From Clostridia bacterium (lineage in GTDB: Bacteria; Bacillota_A; Clostridia; TANB77; CAG-508): a stretch of 64,000 nucleotides of DNA. The stretch's first letter is position 1; each line of letters starts with the position of its first letter. Position numbers and translations under genes: made by a program. Below are positions 44,434-55,061 of this stretch, one piece after another. The notes under the pieces were generated by a model. The model was not told the origin of the DNA. It made no database searches and was given only the letters and a program-made list of their open reading frames with translations. The stretch covers positions 4,368 to 68,367 of the forward strand of contig JAAVZD010000017.1 in the NCBI GenBank assembly GCA_022791475.1, written 5' to 3'.

Positions 44434-45105
44434 ATGGAAGCAAAAATTATAGGAGAATCATTACCAGTAGTAACATGTAAATTAAAAAATGGAGAATCAG
44501 TAATAACAGAAAGTGGCGGAATGAGCTGGATGGATGAAGGTATAAAAATGTCTACATCAACAAACGGAGGAATAATGAAAGGACTAGGGAGAGCATTAGC
44601 AGGAGAATCACTATTCATGAATACATATACAGCAGAAAAAGACGATGTAGAAATAGCATTTTCATCATGTTTCCCAGGAAGAATATTAGAATTTGATTTA
44701 AGTGAAGGAGAAACTATAATAGCACAAAAAAGAGCATTTTTATGTGCAGAAAGCACAGTAGATATATCAATGCACTTTAGAAAGAAATTAGGAGCAGGCT
44801 TCTTTGGAGGAGAAGGCTTCATAATGCAAAAAATAACAGGACCAGGGAAAGTATTTCTAGAAATAGATGGAGAAGTAGTAAAGAAAGAACTAAAAGAAGG
44901 AGAAAAACTAAAAATAGATAATGGATATGTAGCAGCAATGACAAAAGGAGTAGACCTAAGTATAGAAACAGTACCAGGATTAAAAAATATAATGTTTGGA
45001 GGAGAGGGTCTATTCTTAACAACCTTAAAAGGGCCAGGAACAGTATGGCTACAATCAATGCCAATATCAAAATTAGCAAGTTTACTATATGTACCTAGAA
45101 GCTAG
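44434..45105 (+). CDS. AIM24/TIGR00266-family protein
   Basis: 223 aa. ATG at 44434 lies seven bases after AGGAGG. Beta-rich single domain: VITESGGMSWMDEGIKMSTS, GLGRALAGESLFMNTYTAE, FPGRILEFDL, GGEGFIMQKITGPGKVFLE and FGGEGLFLTTLKGPGTVWLQ. The repeated GGEG...L.GPG blocks are typical of the TIGR00266/AIM24 fold. The bacterial members are cytoplasmic and of unknown function. The stop codon lies inside the left arm of a hairpin repeat that may act as its terminator. Confidence 0.9.
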   Translation: MEAKIIGESLPVVTCKLKNGESVITESGGMSWMDEGIKMSTSTNGGIMKGLGRALAGESLFMNTYTAEKDDVEIAFSSCFPGRILEFDLSEGETIIAQKRAFLCAESTVDISMHFRKKLGAGFFGGEGFIMQKITGPGKVFLEIDGEVVKKELKEGEKLKIDNGYVAAMTKGVDLSIETVPGLKNIMFGGEGLFLTTLKGPGTVWLQSMPISKLASLLYVPRS

Positions 45106-45150
45106 TTCCCATTGGGGACGTTTCCAAATGGGAACTTTGTCACTTTTTAT
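45104..45150. repeat. Palindromic repeat, family 3, copy 1, serving as hairpin after the AIM24-like gene
   Basis: AGTTCCCATT (45104-45113) pairs with AAATGGGAACT (45126-45136), with GGGGACGTTTCC between them, followed by TTGTCACTTTTTATT. The element shares CCCATTGGGGACGTTTCCAA with copies at 46771 and 59607. The T-run could make it a terminator. Confidence 0.8.
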
Positions 45151-45329
45151 TGTCGACTGTTAAGGCTTTGACTGTTACAGTCGCAGTATGCAGTGGCTGG
45201 GAATTAATATTATAAAAAATTTGATTTTTTCAAAATGGCACTTGTATAAAAATAAAAAATATGATAGTATATAATACATAGTAAATAAAATCCAATTAAA
45301 AAGCAAAGTATGTAATTAAAAGAATATAG
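45151..45329. other. Intergenic stretch upstream of the T-box
   Basis: It holds a perfect odd palindrome GACTGTTACAGTC (45170-45182), a repeat GACTGTTA eleven bases before it, and GCAGTatGCAGT. A TATAAT at 45270-45275 is a possible -10 for pheS, without a good -35. No gene is seen. Confidence 0.5.
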
Positions 45330-45545
45330 AAAAAGAGAGCAAGGCTAAAAAGCTGAAAGCCATGCCTATATAAATTACAGAAATTTCACTTTTTAGGACT
45401 ATTTTTGAAGTAATAGTAGGAAATAGCGTATGCCTGCGTTAAAGGTTGAATAAGGTTAATGAGAAAATAAACATTAATAAAATTAGGTGGTACCACGAAA
45501 TACAAGCAATTCGTCCTATGTAATAGGATAGAATTGCTTTTTGAA
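45330..45545 (+). promoter_or_regulatory. T-box leader of pheST
   Basis: Stem I runs from AAAAAGAGAGC (45330) to CTTTTT (45389-45394). A TTC codon followed by A at 45385-45388 sits in the specifier position, which fits tRNA-Phe. The T-box sequence AGGTGGTACCACG is at 45485-45497. The terminator is AAGCAATTCgTCCTAT / ATAGGATAGAATTGCTT (45504-45540) then TTTTTG. Uncharged tRNA-Phe would favour the antiterminator and raise pheS expression. Confidence 0.93.
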
Positions 45546-45565
45546 TTAAGGAGGAAAATAATAAA

Positions 45566-46600
45566 ATGAAAGAACAAATTGAAGCAATTAGAAAAAATGC
45601 AACTGAAGAAATTTCAAATGTAAAAGATGCAAAAGAATTAAACGACTTAAAGGTAAAATATTTAGGAAAAAAAGGTGAACTAACAGCTGTATTAAGAGGA
45701 ATGGGAGCTTTATCAGCAGAAGAAAGACCTGTTATAGGAAGCTTAGTAAATGTAGTAAGAGATGAACTAGAAAAATTAATAGAAGAAAAAGAAAACGCTT
45801 TTAGAACAGCAGAAATGGAAGAAAAACTTGCAAAAGAAAAAATAGATATAACACTTCCATCAAATAAAATAAAAAGAGGAAGTAAACACCCATTAAATAG
45901 AATAATAGAAGAAGTAGAAGACTTATTTGTATCAATGGGTTATGACGTAGTAGATGGACCAGAACTAGAAACAGATGAATATTGTTTTGAAAGACTAAAC
46001 CTACCACAAGGGCATCCAGCAAGAGACATGCAAGACAGCTTCTATGTAACACCAGAATACTTACTAAGAACACAAACATCAGCAGTTCAAGCACATGTAA
46101 TGATGGAAAATGAAGAAAAGTCACCAGTACGTGTAATTTGCCCAGGAAAAGTATACAGAAGAGACGACGACGCTACACACTCACATCAATTCGCACAAGT
46201 AGAAGGACTAGTAATAGATAAAGACATATCACTAGCAGACCTAAAAGGAACACTAGAAGTATTTATGAAAAAGATGTTAGGAGAAAAAACACAATTAAGA
46301 TTTAGACCAAGTTACTTCCCATTCACAGAACCATCATATGAAGTAGATGTAACATGCTTTAAATGTGGCGGAAAAGGATGTAACCTATGCAAACAAACAG
46401 GCTGGATAGAGCTATTAGGTTCAGGAATGGTACACCCAAACGTACTAAAAATGAATGGCTACGACCCAGAAAAATACACAGGTTTTGCATTTGGAACAGG
46501 ACTAGACAGACTAGCAATGTTCAAATACGGAATAACAGATATACGTTTACTATATCAAAATGATGTAAGATTCCTAAATCAATTCGACAGAATGGACTAA
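45566..46600 (+). CDS. pheS: Phenylalanyl-tRNA synthetase alpha subunit
   Basis: 344 aa, normal length. The N-terminal coiled coil (1-90) contacts tRNA. The class II core has [20 protein letters not shown], motif 2 [20 protein letters not shown] and motif 3 [17 protein letters not shown] (about 310-326). An inserted [17 protein letters not shown] block is usual for the family. It charges tRNA-Phe together with PheT. It is controlled by the T-box just upstream; AAGGAGG lies before the ATG. Confidence 0.98.
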   Translation: MKEQIEAIRKNATEEISNVKDAKELNDLKVKYLGKKGELTAVLRGMGALSAEERPVIGSLVNVVRDELEKLIEEKENAFRTAEMEEKLAKEKIDITLPSNKIKRGSKHPLNRIIEEVEDLFVSMGYDVVDGPELETDEYCFERLNLPQGHPARDMQDSFYVTPEYLLRTQTSAVQAHVMMENEEKSPVRVICPGKVYRRDDDATHSHQFAQVEGLVIDKDISLADLKGTLEVFMKKMLGEKTQLRFRPSYFPFTEPSYEVDVTCFKCGGKGCNLCKQTGWIELLGSGMVHPNVLKMNGYDPEKYTGFAFGTGLDRLAMFKYGITDIRLLYQNDVRFLNQFDRMD

Positions 46601-46632
46601 GAAAAGATAATGAGTAGTGAATAATTTGGAAA

Positions 46633-46671
46633 TGTAGGGGCGATTAGCAATAGCCCACACCTTCAAAGAAA
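46633..46671. repeat. Dispersed palindromic repeat, family 1, copy 6
   Basis: TGTAGGGGCGATTAGCAATA then GCCCACACCTTCAAAGAAA. It keeps the head and a variant of the TTCGAAGAAA tail. It lies in the pheS-pheT gap. Confidence 0.8.
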
Positions 46672-46692
46672 TCTACCAAAATAGAATTAAAT

Positions 46693-46735
46693 TGTAGGGG
46701 TCGCTACCATCGGCGACCCAGCGTTCGAAGAAAAT
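46693..46735. repeat. Dispersed palindromic repeat, family 1, copy 7
   Basis: TGTAGGGGTCGCTACCATCG then GCGACCCAGCGTTCGAAGAAAATG. GGGTCGC pairs with GCGACCC. It lies about 20 bp after copy 6 in the pheS-pheT gap. Confidence 0.85.
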
Positions 46736-46770
46736 GCTTAAAAATAAGTACATAAAAAATACAAAACAAA

Positions 46771-46817
46771 TTCCCAAAAGTGACAGATCCCCCATTTGGA
46801 AACGTCCCTAATGGGAA
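46771..46817. repeat. Palindromic repeat, family 3, copy 2 (reverse orientation)
   Basis: Ends TTCCCA and TGGGAA. The interior read in reverse is CCCATTAGGGACGTTTCCAA then ATGGGGGATCTGTCACTTTT, matching copy 3 at 59607. It sits just before the pheT ribosome-binding site. Confidence 0.8.
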
Positions 46818-46844
46818 ATAATGAAAAAGAGAAGGAGAGAAAAA

Positions 46845-49208
46845 ATGAAACTAAGTACAAATTTTGTTAAAGATTACATAGATATAGATGTAGACTTAAA
46901 AACATTAGCTGAAGATATGACTAAAGCAGGAAATGAATATGATAGTGCAGAAAAATTCATAAATGCTACAAATTTAGTAGTAGGAGAAGTTATGGAATGT
47001 GAAATGCATCCAGACTCTGACCATTTACATGTATGTAAAGTAAATGTAGGAAAAGAAACTCTACAAATAGTTTGCGGTGCACCAAATGTTAGAAAAGGTT
47101 TAAAAGTTATAGTAGCTCTTCCAGGAGCAGTTTTACCAGGAGATTTCAAAATAAAAGCAGGTGTTATTCGTGGAGTAGAATCAAATGGAATGCTTTGCTC
47201 TATAGCTGAACTTGGTTTAGATAGTAAATTTTTAAAACCAGAAGATAAAGAAGGAATACATGAATTACCAAAAGAAGCAGAAGTAGGAGAAGACCCTATT
47301 AAACTTATGGGAATGGATGATGGAATTATTGACTTTGAACTTACAGCAAATAGAGGAGACTTACTAAGTGTACTAGGTATGGCATATGAAATAGGTGCAA
47401 TTTATGATAAAAAAGTAAAAGAAGTTGAACTATCACATTCTGAAAGTAATGAAGATATAAATAACAATTTTAAAGTAGAAGTAAACACTGAAAATTGTTC
47501 AATATTCCTAGCAAAAAAAGTAGAAAATGTAGTAATAAAACAAAGCCCAGAATTTATAAAAAACAGGTTAATGGCATCAGGAATAAGACCAATAAACAAT
47601 GTAGTAGATATAAGTAACTATGTTATGCTAGAACTAGGTCAACCACTTCATTATTATGATGCAGATACATTAAATGGAATGCTAGAAGTAAGAATGGCAA
47701 AAGAAGGCGAAAAACTAACAACTTTAGATGATGTAGAAAGAACATTAAACACAGAAGATATAATAATATCTGATGGGAACAAAGCAATTGGCTTAGCAGG
47801 TGTAATGGGTGGGCTAGAAACTGAAATTACAGAAAACACAAAAAATATTATTATAGAATCTGCTATATTTGATAACGTAAAAATAAGAAAAACTTCAAAA
47901 GAAATATTAAGAAGTGAAGCAAGTACTCGTTTTGAAAAAGGTTTAGACGCAAATAGAACATATATGGCAATTGAGCGTTCTTGCAATTTACTAGAAAAAT
48001 ATGCAGACGCAAAAATAGTAGGTGGTTTAGTAAAATATGATACTACTAATTTAGAAGATACAAAAATAGATATAACTTTTGAAAAAATAAACAAAGTATT
48101 AGGCTTAAAAATAGAAAAAGAAGACATATTAAATGTATTTAGAAAATTAGGCTTCACATATGAAGTAGAAAATGAAGTGGTTCATGTATCAGTTCCAAAA
48201 AGAAGAATAGATATAAGTATACCAGAAGACCTAATAGAAGAAGTAGGAAGAATTTATGGAGTAGATAACATAGAAGGAAGACTACCAGAGCTTCCACTAA
48301 AAGAAGGTTCATATAATAAGACAATAAGAAATATAAGAAATAAAATGATAGACTTAGGTCTAAATGAAACTTTATCATATATATTAGTAAACGATAAAGA
48401 AGCAGTAAAATATAGTAAAGATGAATTTGAAATAATCAAATTATTAGACCCAATGACAGAAGAAAGAAATACTTTAAGATATAGTATGATACCATCATTA
48501 GTAAAAATATATGAATATAACAAAGCACGTAATCAAAAAGATGTATCTATATTCGAAATAGGAAAAGGATTTTATAAAAGAGCTGACCAATATGGAGAAG
48601 ATACAAAACTATGTGTATTAATGTCAGGAGAAAGAAACACAGGCCTAAATACAAAACAAGTAGATTTCTATGACATAAAAGGAATTACAGAAGAAATATT
48701 AGATTACTTAGGCTATAATGGAAGATATTCTTTCATGATTAAAAACACATTACCAAAAGAATTCCACCCATACCAAACAGCGCAAATTAATGTAAATAAT
48801 GATATAGTAGGAATAGTAGGAAAATTACATCCAGAAGTTCAAAAAGATAATGTATATGTACTAGAAATAAACTTAGATAAATTGCTAGAAAAGAAAACAG
48901 GAAAAATGAAATACAAAGAAATTTCAAAATTCCCAAGCGTAAAAAAAGATTTAGCAGTAATAGTAGAAAAAGATGTAACAAGTGAAGAAATAGCAAAACA
49001 AATAAAGAAACTAGCAGGAAACCTACTAATAGGAAGCAAAATATTTGACGTATACACAGGAACAGGAATAGCCGAAAACAAAAAGAGTATAGCATACTCA
49101 CTAGAATTCGGAACACAAGAAAGAACATTAACAGACGAAGAAATAAATACAATATTAGAAAAAATAATAGAAGGACTTGAAAAACAAGGCGCAGAAATAA
49201 GAAAATAG
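46845..49208 (+). CDS. pheT: Phenylalanyl-tRNA synthetase beta subunit
   Basis: 787 aa from the ATG at 46845, seven or so bases after GAAGGAGAG; the in-frame ATG at 46821 has no such site. Domains in order: tRNA-binding OB fold (VVGEVMECEMHPDSDHLHVC, about 41-150), B3/B4 editing and B5 regions (FELTANRGDLLSVLGMAYEI, EASTRFEKGLDANRTY), the catalytic-like core, and the C-terminal anticodon-binding FDX-ACB domain (KFPSVKKDLAVIVEKD onward). It forms the heterotetramer with PheS. It is separated from pheS by 244 bp of inserted repeats instead of the usual tight junction. Confidence 0.98.
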   Translation: MKLSTNFVKDYIDIDVDLKTLAEDMTKAGNEYDSAEKFINATNLVVGEVMECEMHPDSDHLHVCKVNVGKETLQIVCGAPNVRKGLKVIVALPGAVLPGDFKIKAGVIRGVESNGMLCSIAELGLDSKFLKPEDKEGIHELPKEAEVGEDPIKLMGMDDGIIDFELTANRGDLLSVLGMAYEIGAIYDKKVKEVELSHSESNEDINNNFKVEVNTENCSIFLAKKVENVVIKQSPEFIKNRLMASGIRPINNVVDISNYVMLELGQPLHYYDADTLNGMLEVRMAKEGEKLTTLDDVERTLNTEDIIISDGNKAIGLAGVMGGLETEITENTKNIIIESAIFDNVKIRKTSKEILRSEASTRFEKGLDANRTYMAIERSCNLLEKYADAKIVGGLVKYDTTNLEDTKIDITFEKINKVLGLKIEKEDILNVFRKLGFTYEVENEVVHVSVPKRRIDISIPEDLIEEVGRIYGVDNIEGRLPELPLKEGSYNKTIRNIRNKMIDLGLNETLSYILVNDKEAVKYSKDEFEIIKLLDPMTEERNTLRYSMIPSLVKIYEYNKARNQKDVSIFEIGKGFYKRADQYGEDTKLCVLMSGERNTGLNTKQVDFYDIKGITEEILDYLGYNGRYSFMIKNTLPKEFHPYQTAQINVNNDIVGIVGKLHPEVQKDNVYVLEINLDKLLEKKTGKMKYKEISKFPSVKKDLAVIVEKDVTSEEIAKQIKKLAGNLLIGSKIFDVYTGTGIAENKKSIAYSLEFGTQERTLTDEEINTILEKIIEGLEKQGAEIRK

Positions 49209-49210
49209 AA

Positions 49211-49251
49211 AAAGATGACGCATAGGGGATGTTTCCCTATGCGTCATCTTT
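49211..49251. terminator. Long perfect hairpin after pheT
   Basis: AAAGATGACGCATAGGG (49211-49227) pairs perfectly with CCCTATGCGTCATCTTT (49235-49251), with a 7-base loop, then CTCTTTTT. It starts at the pheT stop. GATGACGCATAGGG looks repeat-derived. Confidence 0.8.
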
Positions 49252-49271
49252 CTCTTTTTGCGTCATTTTTG

Positions 49272-49589
49272 TTACGCGAATAAACTCAAAATTGTATTAA
49301 CCTGCATTTTGAAATTACTTTCAAACAATGCACAGGCATATTTAATTTTTGAAATTTCTTTTTCGCCTTCTGCAATAATTGCCTTTTGCTTATCTACAAA
49401 GAAATTGGCATCTTCATAAGGTACCTTAATACGATCTATATGCTGAGCATACTCACCGTAAGGCCGTGAAAAGTAAGCATCTTTACTTTTAAATACATGC
49501 AACACAGGGCATCCGTTTGCCTTGTAAAGTGTTGCAACAGCATTGGTAGTGCCATCGTTTTCAGCAGAGTAGTACCATTTTAAATCCAT
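49272..49589 (-). CDS. Small soluble protein, function unknown
   Basis: 105 aa from the ATG at 49589, which has AGGAGG at normal spacing; the longer frame to 49637 has no ribosome-binding site. The sequence (MDLKWYYSAENDGTTNAVAT, VLHVFKSKDAYFSRPYGEYA) has no motif I know. Its base composition is less AT-rich than its neighbours, which hints at recent arrival. It has a perfect-consensus promoter of its own and points against pheT, from which it is separated by a hairpin. Confidence 0.75.
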   Translation of the reverse strand: MDLKWYYSAENDGTTNAVATLYKANGCPVLHVFKSKDAYFSRPYGEYAQHIDRIKVPYEDANFFVDKQKAIIAEGEKEISKIKYACALFESNFKMQVNTILSLFA

Positions 49590-49643
49590 AAAATTACCTC
49601 CTACATTTTGTAATGTGATAATATTAACGGTTACCATAATACA

Positions 49644-49671
49644 ATTATATCACATATTTATAATTTGTCAA
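49644..49671 (-). promoter_or_regulatory. Promoter of the 105-aa gene
   Basis: Minus strand: TTGACA (49666-49671), 16 bases, TATAAT (49644-49649). Both hexamers match consensus exactly, so it should be strong. Confidence 0.8.
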
Positions 49672-49758
49672 ATATTATATTATAAAATAATATTGCTAAA
49701 TAAACAAAATAAGTATAAAATAGGAGGTAGAATTTATATAAAAGGAAGTAAAATAAAA

Positions 49759-50718
49759 ATGAATAATAGAAAAGTAGTAGTTCTAGGTGGAGGAACAGGG
49801 TTATCTACATTACTAAGAGGACTTAAAAATTTTCCATTAGATATAACAGCAGTAGTATCTGTATCAGACGACGGAAAAAGTACAGGTAGACTAAGAAAAG
49901 AATTTAACATTCCAGCAGTAGGAGATATAAGAAGAGTATTAGTATCACTTGCAGAAATAGAGCCATTAGTAGAAAAAGTATTAAATTATAGGTTCACAAC
50001 AAATAGTGAACTAAATGGGCATACAGTAGGAAATTTACTATTAACAGCAATAACAAATATAAGTGGAAATATGTCAGATGGAATAGAAGCCATAGGTAAT
50101 GTATTAAACTTAAAAGGAAAAGTATTACCATTAACAGAAGATAATGTAGTATTAATGGGAAAAATGGAAGATGGAAGTGTAATAGAAGGCGAACACAACA
50201 TCACAGAAGCAGGAAAAAGGATTATAGACGTATTTTACAAAGAAACTCCAATAATATGTGAAAGTGTAATTAAAGCAATAAAAGAAGCTGACTTAATAAT
50301 ATTTAGTATGGGAAGTTTATATACAAGTATAATGCCAAATTTAATAAGTAAAGATATGTTAGAGGCGATAGATTATAGCAAAGCAAAATTAATGTACACT
50401 TGCAACATGATGACCCAACCAGGAGAAACAGATAACTACACAATAGTAGACCATATAAACATATTAAATAAACATTTAGGAACTAGAAAAATAAATGTAG
50501 TAATAGCAAACAATGGAGAAATAGAAGAAAACATAATAGAAAAATATTCAACATTAGAGCAAAAAGACCAAGTAAAATTAAATGAAAAACAAAAAGAAGA
50601 ATTAGGCAAAATTAATGTAGAAGTAATAGAAAATAACTATGTAATAGTAGAAGACGAACTAATAAGACATAATGCAATAAAACTATCAACAGATATATTT
50701 ACATATTTGATAAAATAA
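49759..50718 (+). CDS. yvcK: YvcK/CofD-family protein (gluconeogenesis factor)
   Basis: 319 aa from the ATG at 49759 (GGAAG upstream); codons before it in the longer frame look non-coding. KVVVLGGGTGLSTLLRGLKN, VSVSDDGKSTGRLRKEFNIP, GDIRRVLVSLAE and HTVGNLLLTAITNISGNMSD are the YvcK blocks; it is related to the 2-phospholactate transferase CofD but bacteria of this type do not make F420. YvcK binds UDP-sugars and is needed for normal wall growth and growth on gluconeogenic carbon. The common partners RapZ and WhiA are not next to it here. Confidence 0.93.
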   Translation: MNNRKVVVLGGGTGLSTLLRGLKNFPLDITAVVSVSDDGKSTGRLRKEFNIPAVGDIRRVLVSLAEIEPLVEKVLNYRFTTNSELNGHTVGNLLLTAITNISGNMSDGIEAIGNVLNLKGKVLPLTEDNVVLMGKMEDGSVIEGEHNITEAGKRIIDVFYKETPIICESVIKAIKEADLIIFSMGSLYTSIMPNLISKDMLEAIDYSKAKLMYTCNMMTQPGETDNYTIVDHINILNKHLGTRKINVVIANNGEIEENIIEKYSTLEQKDQVKLNEKQKEELGKINVEVIENNYVIVEDELIRHNAIKLSTDIFTYLIK

Positions 50719-50731
50719 TTATATACAAAAA

Positions 50732-50765
50732 AGACACTTCAAAGTCTGAAGTGTCTCTTTTTATT
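50732..50765. terminator. Bidirectional terminator between yvcK and the zinc-ribbon-like gene
   Basis: AGACACTTC (50732-50740) pairs with GAAGTGTCT (50748-50756), 7-base loop, then CTTTTTATTT; the A-run on the left serves the minus strand. Confidence 0.88.
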
Positions 50766-51110
50766 TTATTGTATTTCTTTTTTTTCAAATTTTGTACATA
50801 TATTATCATTTAAGAATATCCCACACTTTGGACAAAACATTCCAATGCAATTATGATGATTTTTTGTCGGATTTCCTCCAAAATACTCCTCCATGGGGGA
50901 GCTTTTACGATATACATATTCAAAATCCTGATCTCCTTTAATAACTGTGTCTTCTTTACATTTTTTAACTAATTTAGTATTTTTAGGTTTTTCTAAATTA
51001 TCATAGCTTAATCCAAGACATGCTTTTTCAACCATTTCATATTTCTTCATCCGTTCATAAATATATCCACATAAAGGACAGGTTTTGGTAATTATAACTA
51101 TTTTTGCCAT
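50766..51110 (-). CDS. Small protein with two CxxC pairs, possible zinc ribbon
   Basis: 114 aa. TKTCPLCGYIYERM near the N-terminus and IGMFCPKCGIFLND near the C-terminus provide two CPxCG knuckles that together could bind one zinc ion; a further Cys set and HH lie between. AGGAGG sits eight bases before the ATG, with a TTGACT-17-TATAAT promoter. No family is recognised. It could be a nucleic-acid-binding or structural zinc protein. Confidence 0.75.
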   Translation of the reverse strand: MAKIVIITKTCPLCGYIYERMKKYEMVEKACLGLSYDNLEKPKNTKLVKKCKEDTVIKGDQDFEYVYRKSSPMEEYFGGNPTKNHHNCIGMFCPKCGIFLNDNICTKFEKKEIQ

Positions 51111-51161
51111 ATATATACCTCCTACAATTGTAATAGAAATAAAACTAATATTTTTGTAATA

Positions 51162-51190
51162 ATTATAATATACAAAACGTAAAAAGTCAA
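51162..51190 (-). promoter_or_regulatory. Promoter of the CxxC protein gene
   Basis: Minus strand: TTGACT (51185-51190), 17 bases, TATAAT (51162-51167). Confidence 0.75.
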
Positions 51191-51337
51191 GCCATGTAAC
51201 ATAGAAAACAGTAATACATAGAAAAAGGAATTATCAATTTAAGCCTTTTTTGTTTATTAATTATGCTTGAAAATATAAAAGAAAGTAACCAAAAAATAAA
51301 AAAATAATATAATATACAATAGGAGGGGAAAGTTTTA

Positions 51338-51688
51338 ATGGGAGAATTTATATTAAACGCAATACTATGGACTCTTGCATTATATGGAGCTTTTGAAATT
51401 ATAAAAACAATAATTAACATATATACATATACAAATTTAAAATCTGACGGTATTTATATAATAGTAGCTGTTAAAAATCAAGAAAATAAAATAGAAGGAT
51501 TTTTAAGAAACTTCCTATTTAGAATAATATATGGAAAAGAAGAACACATAAAAGACATCATAATAGCAGATTTAGACTCAACAGATGAAACAGTACAAAT
51601 ATTAAATAAATTATCAAGAGAATACGAAGGCTTAAAAGTAACAAATTGGAGAGAATGTAAAGAAGTAATAGAAAATATAAAACAGTAA
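51338..51688 (+). CDS. Membrane-anchored fragment-like GT-A/GT2 domain protein
   Basis: 116 aa. One N-terminal helix (about 3-28), then a domain that reads like only the first half of a GT2 fold: GIYIIVAVKNQENKIEGFLR, HIKDIIIADLDSTDETVQIL, LKVTNWRECKEVIENIK. The DLDSTDET block matches the nucleotide-binding D.GS.D.T of GT2 enzymes. The half with the catalytic base is missing, so it may bind a nucleotide sugar without transferring it. AGGAGGGG gives a good start. It is expressed as a complete short gene and does not look like a truncation at a visible junction. Confidence 0.7.
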   Translation: MGEFILNAILWTLALYGAFEIIKTIINIYTYTNLKSDGIYIIVAVKNQENKIEGFLRNFLFRIIYGKEEHIKDIIIADLDSTDETVQILNKLSREYEGLKVTNWRECKEVIENIKQ

Positions 51689-52078
51689 TTTCTAAATTGT
51701 GAACAGTCCTCAATTGGTCTATTTGACTCAATTAGGTACAGAGTTGTTACAACTCACAGTTAATCTTTAACTAATAGTTACCACCACAAAGATAAAAAGA
51801 TTAGTAGTATTATAAAATGGATATAAATAGTAAAATTAAAGACACATAATTAAAACTTATGATACAATATTAGTGTTGAGTAAAATATTAAAAGAAGGTA
51901 TTAATTATGTGTTAACAAAATAATAACACAAAAAGTAAAAAGATAAATACTTAGAATATAGTGAAAGACAATCTACTTTATTTATAAAATGTAAAAAATA
52001 ATATGAAACTATTTATTTTTTTACATATATTGTATATAATAGCAAATATGAATTAATACAAAAATTGGAGGAAATCTA
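51689..52078. other. 390-bp non-coding region upstream of ligA
   Basis: No gene is found. It contains a palindrome GAGTTGTTACAACTC (51741-51755), a spaced inverted repeat ACACATAATTA (51842-51852) / TAATTATGTGT (51902-51912), and TATAAT near 52033-52038 as a possible ligA -10 with a poor -35. GTCCTCAATTG and CTCAATTAGG near 51708-51735 may be a decayed palindromic repeat. No riboswitch class is recognised. Confidence 0.6.
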
Positions 52079-54077
<1,999 letters not shown>

Positions 54078-54082
54078 CGTAA

Positions 54083-54778
54083 ATGAATAGAGAGGACATT
54101 ACAAATAAAATGGAAATAAAAAAAGAAATGATGAAAATTTTAGGAGATACAAAACTACCTCCTGAAATACATAAAATGTTAAGAAAAATATATACAGAAT
54201 ATCAGAATGCATGTAGAAAACTTATTCAAGAATTAAAAAGTAAATATCCTGAAAAGGAAAAAGAAATAACAAAATTAGAAACGGAAATATCACAAGACTA
54301 TTATGAAGATGTAAAAATGTGCGAATTTATAGAATTTGAAGAATATGATCAAAAAAGAACAATAGTAATAGAAGTAATTAACTCTATAATAAAAGATAGT
54401 AATGCTAATAATATAATATCAAGAAAAAAATTTGTGCAAGATGTTTCAAAAATTGTAAAAAAAGAAGAAAGTATAGATTTTGCAAATATAGTTATAAACA
54501 GTATGGTTCAAGAAATAGAAACTTCATGTAAATATGTATTAAATAGAATTAGTTTTTTGAAGTTAAACGATAAAATAATTACAGAAAAAAAAGACCAGTT
54601 TAAAAATGAAATATTAAAAATAAAACAAGAAGCTATACAAAAAAAACCAGAAATAGCACAATGTATAAATGAGCACTTCATAGATATATGTAAAAGAATA
54701 GAAAATGTGATTGACACTTATGAAAGACAATCTAATTTGCATATAGATAGAAGGAAAGATGATGATGAAGAAAGGTAA
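54083..54778 (+). CDS. Charged helical protein, function unknown
   Basis: 231 aa, almost entirely charged helix with coiled-coil stretches (about 35-75 and 175-215), no membrane segment. It starts five bases after the ligA stop, so it is probably co-transcribed with ligA; the ribosome-binding site is poor. Clostridial ligA is often followed by gatC, which is not seen here. No family is recognised. It overlaps the beginning of the next frame if that gene starts early. Confidence 0.65.
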   Translation: MNREDITNKMEIKKEMMKILGDTKLPPEIHKMLRKIYTEYQNACRKLIQELKSKYPEKEKEITKLETEISQDYYEDVKMCEFIEFEEYDQKRTIVIEVINSIIKDSNANNIISRKKFVQDVSKIVKKEESIDFANIVINSMVQEIETSCKYVLNRISFLKLNDKIITEKKDQFKNEILKIKQEAIQKKPEIAQCINEHFIDICKRIENVIDTYERQSNLHIDRRKDDDEER

Positions 54779-54800
54779 CAAAAAAGGAGATAAATTAGAT

Positions 54801-55034
54801 ATGAAAGAATATAACTTGGAAAAGTTTAAGAAAGAATTGGATTTAGGATATCAAATATATTTTACATATGTGCGTAATAAATACTTAATATTTAAAACAT
54901 CAGATAATTGCTATACGCAAAAACTAATATCAGTACATGACAAAAATCCACAACCAGCTATGCAAATGTTAACTAAAAAAAGACTAGAAGAAATATTCCC
55001 ATTTATGGAGGATATGGAATATAAACAAAATTAA
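54801..55034 (+). CDS. Small protein, function unknown
   Basis: 77 aa from the ATG at 54801 (AAAGGAGA about 10 bases upstream); an alternative start is the ATG triplet at 54759. The sequence (YQIYFTYVRNKYLIFKTSDN, CYTQKLISVHDKNPQPAMQM) is soluble with no known motif. It is the last gene of the ligA unit, ending inside the terminator stem. Confidence 0.6.
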   Translation: MKEYNLEKFKKELDLGYQIYFTYVRNKYLIFKTSDNCYTQKLISVHDKNPQPAMQMLTKKRLEEIFPFMEDMEYKQN

Positions 55035-55061
55035 AAGTGGCAAATCCACTTTTAATTTTGT
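55025..55061. terminator. Bidirectional terminator between the ligA unit and rqcH
   Basis: ACAAAATTAAAAGTGG (55025-55040) pairs with CCACTTTTAATTTTGT (55046-55061) perfectly, 5-base loop. Both flanking genes have their stop codons within the stem. Confidence 0.85.

Noticed and set aside
51689..52078. Riboswitch upstream of ligA
   Set aside because: There are small palindromes but no conserved aptamer core that I can recognise, and ligA is not a usual riboswitch target.
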